Of a stretch of DNA of 58,528 bases, positions 53,296-58,528 are shown one piece after another. Both the position numbers and the translations under genes were made by a program. The first letter of the stretch is position 1; each line of letters starts with the position of its first letter. The DNA is taken from NCBI GenBank assembly GCA_944324425.1, contig CALUWE010000010.1, forward strand, positions 1-58,528, in the 5' to 3' direction. The notes under the pieces are model-generated. The model searched no databases and had not been told where the DNA came from. It saw only the letters and a program-made list of their open reading frames with translations. Source of the stretch: Candidatus Gastranaerophilales bacterium. Its GTDB lineage: Bacteria > Cyanobacteriota > Vampirovibrionia > Gastranaerophilales > Gastranaerophilaceae.

Positions 53296-55119
53296 ATGAA
53301 ACTTGCATATTCAACCGCAAATACCGCATTTAATTATAAATACTTGTTATCAAGGTTGTTTCCGTATCTAAGGCCTCATTTATTCAGGATATTTATTGCA
53401 TTTTCTTTGGCAATTCCTTTGGGGTTATTGGACGGCGCTACCGCATTTGCTCTGAAACCATATATAGATGTTGTTGTTAATGGTAACACAATGGTTGTCA
53501 GAGGGTTTGAACTTACAAGAGATTTATTGGCAAATTTTATTCCCTTTTTAATTGTTGCATTTGCCACTTTGCAAGGCGTTTTAAGATATTTGAATACGTA
53601 CCTGTCAGATTGGTTGAGCAACAAAATTTCAAACTCCGTTAAAATTGATTTATTTAAAAAATTAATTAAAATGGATTCAAAATTCTTTGATGAAAATTCT
53701 TCAGGGCTTGTCATAACAAGGTTCTTAGGCGACCCTGATACTGCATCAAGAACTATTGTAGATTCAATTAAGAATTTAATTACTTGTGCAACTGAAGCAG
53801 TCGGTTTAATTGCCGTTTTACTTTGGACAAGCTGGAAATTGGCCTTTGTTGGAGTTGTTGTTTTAACGGTTGCATTTTTACCTTTGGCATTATTAAGAAA
53901 AAGAATTAAAAAAGTTTCAAACGAATCCGCAGTTTTAGGCGGCGGTATTACAACTAATTTTAATGAAACCTACCATGGTAATAAAATTATGACAGGCTAC
54001 GGCTTGCAAGAAAAGCTGTTCCATAAATTTGAAAAACAAATAAGAAAATCGTTCGACTTAACAATGTCTTTATCAAAGCGCGCGGGTTGGATGAGCCCAA
54101 TTATGTATTGTATTGCAAGCGTTGGTATTGCAATTGTTATGTTCTTTGGAAACCACCTTATAATAACAGGTGAGATGACAACAGGAAGCTTTGCAAGTTT
54201 TATTACTTCATTGTTGCTTTTATATAAACCGGTAAAAGGCTTGGGCGGCACCTTAACGGGTATGCAAGGCGTGTTTGTTGCTGCTTCAAGGGTGTTTGAA
54301 CTATTTGATTTGGTTCCTGAAATTAAAGATAAGGAAAACGCAATTGAATTAAAAGGTATAAACGATAAAATTGAATTTAAAAATGTTAATTTTGAATATG
54401 TTGAAAATGTCCCTGTTTTAAAGAATATTAACTTTGAAGTTAAAAAGTTTGAAACGGTTGCACTTGTCGGTAACTCGGGCGGCGGTAAATCAACAATTGT
54501 AAATCTTTTGCCAAGATTTTACGATATTCAATCCGGTTCAATCACAATAGACGGTATTGATATAAGGGACTACACGCTTTCTTCTTTAAGACTGAATATT
54601 TCGGAAGTTTTTCAAGATAATTTCTTATATTCAGGCACAATTAAGGATAATATTTTAATGGGTAATTTTAGTGCAACCGATGAAGAAATTCAAAATGCGG
54701 TTAAACTTGCACATTTAGATGAATTTTTGGAACATCTTGAAAACGGAATTGATACCGTTATTGGCGAAAGAGGTGCCAGTTTATCAGGCGGACAAAGACA
54801 AAGGGTTGCAATTGCAAGAGCCATATTAAAAAATGCACCCATTATTGTTTTGGATGAAGCTACATCTGCTTTGGATAATAAATCTGAAGCGATTGTTCAA
54901 AAGGCATTAGAAAACTTGATGCAGAATAAAACCGTGTTTGTAATTGCACACAGGCTATCTACAATTAAAAATGCAGACAGAATTATGGTTGTAAATGACG
55001 GCGAATTGGCTGAAGTCGGCACTCATGAAGAACTTATGCAAATTCCAAACGGCCAATATAAAGCGCTGTATGATATGCAATTCAGAAGCGCGGATGAAGA
55101 AGCACTTCAAGAGGTTTAA
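53296..55119 (+). CDS. MsbA-like ABC exporter (fused permease and ATPase)
   Basis: This half-transporter of 607 residues works as a homodimer. Six membrane helices occupy about residues 20-320. The ATPase has Walker A GNSGGGKST, signature LSGGQRQRVAIARA, Walker B IIVLDEATSALD and the switch AHRLST. The overall sequence resembles lipid-flippase exporters of the MsbA type, so lipid or lipid-linked export is likely, though the substrate is not proven. It follows the glycosyltransferase and Nudix genes on the same strand and is convergent with the next ABC gene, two bases away. Confidence 0.93.
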   Translation: MKLAYSTANTAFNYKYLLSRLFPYLRPHLFRIFIAFSLAIPLGLLDGATAFALKPYIDVVVNGNTMVVRGFELTRDLLANFIPFLIVAFATLQGVLRYLNTYLSDWLSNKISNSVKIDLFKKLIKMDSKFFDENSSGLVITRFLGDPDTASRTIVDSIKNLITCATEAVGLIAVLLWTSWKLAFVGVVVLTVAFLPLALLRKRIKKVSNESAVLGGGITTNFNETYHGNKIMTGYGLQEKLFHKFEKQIRKSFDLTMSLSKRAGWMSPIMYCIASVGIAIVMFFGNHLIITGEMTTGSFASFITSLLLLYKPVKGLGGTLTGMQGVFVAASRVFELFDLVPEIKDKENAIELKGINDKIEFKNVNFEYVENVPVLKNINFEVKKFETVALVGNSGGGKSTIVNLLPRFYDIQSGSITIDGIDIRDYTLSSLRLNISEVFQDNFLYSGTIKDNILMGNFSATDEEIQNAVKLAHLDEFLEHLENGIDTVIGERGASLSGGQRQRVAIARAILKNAPIIVLDEATSALDNKSEAIVQKALENLMQNKTVFVIAHRLSTIKNADRIMVVNDGELAEVGTHEELMQIPNGQYKALYDMQFRSADEEALQEV

Positions 55120-55121
55120 AA

Positions 55122-56192
55122 TTATTTAATTAATTCTTTAGTCTGAGCGTCAAAAAACATAATGTCGTTCGGGCTAAAGAAAAATGTCTTTTTGCCTGAT
55201 ATATTTTCTGTTGTGTTTACAACGGCTTTCAGTCCGTTTTCTTTAAAATAAACCACTTTGATGGCGCCCGTATTTTCAACAAAATCTATTTCAAAAGTTT
55301 CTTTAATGTCGCCCTCTTTTTCGCTTAATCTTATGTTTTCGGGGCGAATGCCTGCGATGATATTATTTTTGCCGATTAATTTTTCTTTATAATTGTTTGG
55401 TATATTAAATTTGATGTTCCCCATTTCGATTATATCTTCGGTTATTTTTGCATCTGTCAGGTTCATTGGGTATGTGCCAGAAAATGAGGCAACAAAAGTG
55501 TTTTCAGGGTTTTTGAAAACATTTTCAGGTGTATCTTTTTGAAAAATTTTTCCCTCGTTTAAAATAACAATGGTATCGCCCATTGTAAGCGCTTCTGTTT
55601 GGTCATGGGTTACATAGATAAAAGTGGTGTTCAATTTTTGGTGCAGCTTTTTAATTTCCACCCTCATATTTGCTCTTAATTTGGCATCAAGGTTTGATAA
55701 AGGCTCATCCATAAGAAAAATTTTGGCATCCCTCACTATTGCTCTGCCCAATGCCACTCTTTGCCTTTGTCCGCCCGATAATTCTTTCGGCTTTCTTTTC
55801 AAAAGTTCCTCTAAGCCCAGAATTTCGGCTGCTTCTTTTACTTTTTTATCAATGTTTTTTTTATTTTCGCCTTTTATTTTTAGCGGAAATGCCATGTTTT
55901 CATATACCGTTAAATGCGGATAAAGAGCATAGCTTTGAAAAACAAATGCGATGTTTCTGTCTTTGGGGTGAACATCGTTTACTTTTTTGTCATCAATAAA
56001 AATTTCACCGGAATCAGGCTGCTCCAAGCCTGCAACTAACCTTAAAAGGGTCGATTTGCCGCAGCCGGAAGGGCCCAATAAAATGCAAAACGATTTATCT
56101 TCTATCTCTAAACTGACATCGGATAAAACCTGTTTTTTAACCTTTTCGGATTCAAAACTTTTATAAATATTTTTAAGGCATAATTTTGCCAT
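55122..56192 (-). CDS. Sugar-type ABC transporter ATPase (UgpC/MsmX/MalK-like)
   Basis: This cytoplasmic ATPase energises import of sugars or glycerol phosphates. Walker A GPSGCGKST is near residue 40, then QSYALYPHLTVYENM, LSGGQRQRVALGRA, MDEPLSNLDAKLR and the switch THDQTEA. A regulatory OB-like C-terminal domain with IRPENIRLSE follows. The length of 356 residues is normal. No binding protein or permease genes are adjacent, so it may be a shared ATPase serving several importers, as MsmX does. It starts 3 bases after the PAS pseudokinase stop. Confidence 0.92.
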   Translation of the reverse strand: MAKLCLKNIYKSFESEKVKKQVLSDVSLEIEDKSFCILLGPSGCGKSTLLRLVAGLEQPDSGEIFIDDKKVNDVHPKDRNIAFVFQSYALYPHLTVYENMAFPLKIKGENKKNIDKKVKEAAEILGLEELLKRKPKELSGGQRQRVALGRAIVRDAKIFLMDEPLSNLDAKLRANMRVEIKKLHQKLNTTFIYVTHDQTEALTMGDTIVILNEGKIFQKDTPENVFKNPENTFVASFSGTYPMNLTDAKITEDIIEMGNIKFNIPNNYKEKLIGKNNIIAGIRPENIRLSEKEGDIKETFEIDFVENTGAIKVVYFKENGLKAVVNTTENISGKKTFFFSPNDIMFFDAQTKELIK

Positions 56193-56195
56193 AGG

Positions 56196-57329
56196 TTAAA
56201 TTTTTTCCATCGGTAACAAAATGCAAGCCAAAGTGCCCTGTGAAGGTTTGGAATAAACCCACATATCGCCTTTCAGGTTTTTAACGTGTTTATAGCAGTA
56301 TGAATATGCAAGTTTTGCGTTAATGATTTTTTTATTCATGCTTGAATCGGTAAAATACGGATTGAAAATATTATCAACTGCAGAAGGTGTTAAAACAAGC
56401 CCTGAGTCTTTAATTTCAAACAAAACGTATTGTTTTTTAATGTTTTCATCATTAACTTCAATACCTTTGCCTTGTAAAAATTCAATCGGAGGGTTGCCGA
56501 CATTCATTGAAATTGAACCTATATCGGTTGATTTCAATGAAATATCAAGAACGGCTTTAACAAAAGCTTCAACTGCAGAAGCATCAAGCGATGAACTTCT
56601 TGTTGCAAATGATGAAAAATCATACGAAAAATTCAACTTTTTCTTTGCAAAAAGAACTTCATAATTTTTGGCAATCGAGGTTAAAAGGTCTGCCAAATCA
56701 AAGTTCCTGTATTCGTAGTTATAAAGATTTGATTCAACCTCAAAATATTTAAACAACAATGTTAAATCATAGGATAAATCATTTGAATTTTTGTTTATTA
56801 TGCTTACATATTTATTTGCTTTGTCGGTTAATTCTCCGCCAACACCATCATTAAGAGCTTTTGAAAAATTTGTAACCGAATTTAAAAGCGAAAAAATATC
56901 GCCTGAAATGTTTGTCAGAAATGCATTTTTCTCATCTATGATTTTCTTGGCAATTTCGTATTCACCGTTTATCATATTTTGCATTTTATAGTTTGCGGTT
57001 ATATCTCTGATTGATACATAAACTTTGTCGAATTCTTCATTTTTGGCTGCCGAAACCTCAACAAAAATGTCTTCTTTGCCGTTTGCCGCAGCTTTTGTTA
57101 TTGAAGTTATGCCTGTTTGAACCAATTTATTTAAAAGAACCGAGCCGCCTTGAATGAACTGTGAAAAGTAGGAACCGATAATTTCCAGCTTGTTAAAGCC
57201 TAAAATTTTAACGGCTTTATTATTAATATCTAATATTTTGCCGTCCATTGAAACAACAAGAATGCCGTCAGGGAAAATTTCAAATATATCTTCTTTTTTT
57301 GGCTTATTAAACAGTGAAAAAAGGTTCAT
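56196..57329 (-). CDS. PAS-domain histidine-kinase-like protein without phospho-accepting histidine
   Basis: A PAS domain (about residues 14-115: FPDGILVVSMDGKILDINN) leads to a dimerisation helix and a GHKL-type ATPase domain. The H-box reads FLTNISGDIFSLLN at 137-150, so Gly143 stands where the phospho-accepting His should be and Leu148 replaces the usual Pro. The N-box is degenerate and the G1 box reads EIKDSGLVL instead of D-x-G-x-G, although the C-terminal GTLACILLP is present. It is therefore probably a pseudokinase or sensory adaptor. No response regulator is adjacent. Confidence 0.82.
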   Translation of the reverse strand: MNLFSLFNKPKKEDIFEIFPDGILVVSMDGKILDINNKAVKILGFNKLEIIGSYFSQFIQGGSVLLNKLVQTGITSITKAAANGKEDIFVEVSAAKNEEFDKVYVSIRDITANYKMQNMINGEYEIAKKIIDEKNAFLTNISGDIFSLLNSVTNFSKALNDGVGGELTDKANKYVSIINKNSNDLSYDLTLLFKYFEVESNLYNYEYRNFDLADLLTSIAKNYEVLFAKKKLNFSYDFSSFATRSSSLDASAVEAFVKAVLDISLKSTDIGSISMNVGNPPIEFLQGKGIEVNDENIKKQYVLFEIKDSGLVLTPSAVDNIFNPYFTDSSMNKKIINAKLAYSYCYKHVKNLKGDMWVYSKPSQGTLACILLPMEKI

Positions 57330-57438
57330 TCAATCAATCCGTGCTTATAACTATTATAACTAGAGCCATGTTAGCATAATGTAAAAAAAATTCAAATTTA
57401 TTTACATAATTTTTATTAATTTTTTTTAACTTTACGAA

Positions 57439-58482
57439 TTGTTTTATTATATTTTTCTGTTACTATCAATTTTAGGAAGTATGTTATCAATATCACTTAC
57501 ACCTAGTTTTATATTTATGATTGCAGGGTTTCTTTTGTCTCTGTACACCTGCGTTTCAAACGATGTTATTCAAACACTTGGTACTTATTTAAGCGCAAAT
57601 CGTGAAAAACCTTTTTGGATTTTATGGATTTTTTCAGGTGCTGTTTTAATTTTAACCTTTGCGCTTGGGTGGTATTTTAATGACGGAGATATGGCGTTTG
57701 GCCGTTTGGCAAGAATTCCTCAGCCCGAAACATTTTATTGGTGGCATGTTCTTCCCCCCGTTATTTTAATTTTCTTAACTAAAAAAGGTATTCCCGTTTC
57801 AACAACATTTTTGATTTTAAGTGTGTTTTCAACAGGGCAAGTTATAGGCTTAATGCTTGCAAAATCTCTTGTCGGGTATCTTTTAGCGTTTGTTGTTTCT
57901 ATTGTTATATATTTTATAATTGCAAGGCCTGTTGAAAAAGTTTTCTTGTATTCAAGAAATAAAAAAATTTCAAAAGGGTGGCATGTTGCAAAATGGCTCG
58001 CAACTGCATATTTATGGTCGCAATGGCTTATGCAGGACGCAGCAAATCTTTTTGTTTATCTTCCAAGAAAACTTCCTTTGCCTGAGATGATTTTATCCGT
58101 TTTTGCTTTTACCTTGCTTCTTGGCATTGTTTGTTATCAAAAAGGCGGCGAAGTTCAAGAGATTGTGCAATTAAAAACAAATACTCAAGATGTAAGATCT
58201 GCAACAATTATCGACATTATTTACGCAACAATCTTGCTTTATTTCCAGCATGCAAATAACATTCCGATGTCAACCACTTGGGTGTTTATCGGGCTTTTGG
58301 CAGGCAGAGAAATTGCAATGTATAACAGGTTAAGGTTTGAAACACAGAAAAAAGTTTATAAGCATGTTTTAAAAGATTTTCTAAAAACTGTTTTAGGCCT
58401 TGTAATTTCGATTATAACAGTTTTTGCAATTAATCATTTCGATGAAATAAGAGCTACAATTTACCACTATTTGAATTTATAG
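57439..58482 (+). CDS. PiT-like polytopic membrane protein
   Basis: It has 347 residues with about eight to ten hydrophobic segments. CVSNDVIQTLGTYLSANR resembles the G-A-N-D-V-A-N-A-x-G-T motif of inorganic phosphate (PiT) transporters. IPVSTTFLILSVF and IPMSTTWVFIGLLAG reproduce the duplicated P-V-S-T-T element, and QDAANLFVYLPR sits where the second N-D-V motif is expected. The protein is shorter and more divergent than true PiT, so the substrate is open. The start is TTG at 57439 or ATG at 57481; neither has a ribosome site. Confidence 0.7.
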   Translation: MFYYIFLLLSILGSMLSISLTPSFIFMIAGFLLSLYTCVSNDVIQTLGTYLSANREKPFWILWIFSGAVLILTFALGWYFNDGDMAFGRLARIPQPETFYWWHVLPPVILIFLTKKGIPVSTTFLILSVFSTGQVIGLMLAKSLVGYLLAFVVSIVIYFIIARPVEKVFLYSRNKKISKGWHVAKWLATAYLWSQWLMQDAANLFVYLPRKLPLPEMILSVFAFTLLLGIVCYQKGGEVQEIVQLKTNTQDVRSATIIDIIYATILLYFQHANNIPMSTTWVFIGLLAGREIAMYNRLRFETQKKVYKHVLKDFLKTVLGLVISIITVFAINHFDEIRATIYHYLNL

Positions 58483-58528
58483 ATAAGAATAAGTTTTAAA
58501 ATGGGTTTTTGAAACGTTTTTTAATTCT

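Overview
The window is 58.5 kb of AT-rich, densely coding bacterial chromosome, with no gene-free stretch over 300 bases and no rRNA, tRNA, CRISPR array, insertion sequence or prophage that I can see. Most genes are housekeeping, interleaved with lineage-specific proteins. I infer a non-photosynthetic relative of cyanobacteria, most likely Gastranaerophilales (Melainabacteria/Vampirovibrionia). The grounds are a protein resembling the cyanobacterial clock-input protein LdpA, a four-helix membrane protein resembling cyanobacterial/plastid Tic20, a cyanobacterial-style short SSB, a GshB-like ATP-grasp enzyme, many TPR and GGDEF proteins, and lineage-type proteins carrying short Ser-Phe-x-Gly segments. 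No 16S gene is present, so this is inference.

Layout. 1-6.1 kb: partial dnaE (minus), then uppS, rdgB, a duplicated-motif protein and folE2, convergent with nth, then trxA behind a perfect sigma70-type promoter. 6.1-8.8 kb: a lysine/peptidoglycan operon dapB-asd-dapA (minus). 9-12 kb: a 59-residue ferredoxin, a large membrane-associated unknown and a secreted unknown. 11.8-18.5 kb: HIT protein, a 40-residue ORF, folate cyclo-ligase, a GAF-GGDEF-degenerate HD-GYP protein, ssb, a DUF1537 kinase with a PdxA-family dehydrogenase, an acidic disordered protein and a zinc-ribbon protein. 18.5-29.3 kb (all minus): CHASE2-GGDEF, a small possibly frameshifted ORF, an AAA+ ATPase, hpt, tilS, LdpA-like protein, lysC, TPR, Tic20-like and TPR.

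29.4-38.9 kb: GshB-like protein, a 701-residue unknown, two DAHP synthases about 5 kb apart, a Bax inhibitor-1 family membrane protein, a lone HD-domain protein, several small unknowns and pgk. 39-43.4 kb: rsmE-cca, convergent with a divergent mutS. 43.4-50.9 kb: a membrane-anchored unknown, a TPR-TPR-GGDEF operon, and a 748-residue protein with a split HNH nuclease motif plus coiled coil. 51-58.5 kb: GT39-like membrane glycosyltransferase, Nudix hydrolase, MsbA-like ABC exporter, orphan sugar-type ABC ATPase, a PAS pseudo-histidine kinase and a PiT-like membrane protein.

Themes. Three GGDEF proteins, all with intact RxxD inhibitory sites, plus two HD-GYP-like proteins that have lost hallmark residues, point to extensive cyclic-di-GMP signalling. 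TPR genes sit beside a Tic20-like membrane protein and beside a diguanylate cyclase. The most unexpected regulatory pattern is a group of genes whose only visible upstream signal is a -10 hexamer 6-8 nt before the start codon, with no Shine-Dalgarno, as expected of leaderless mRNAs. They alternate with genes that have ordinary AGGAG-type ribosome sites.
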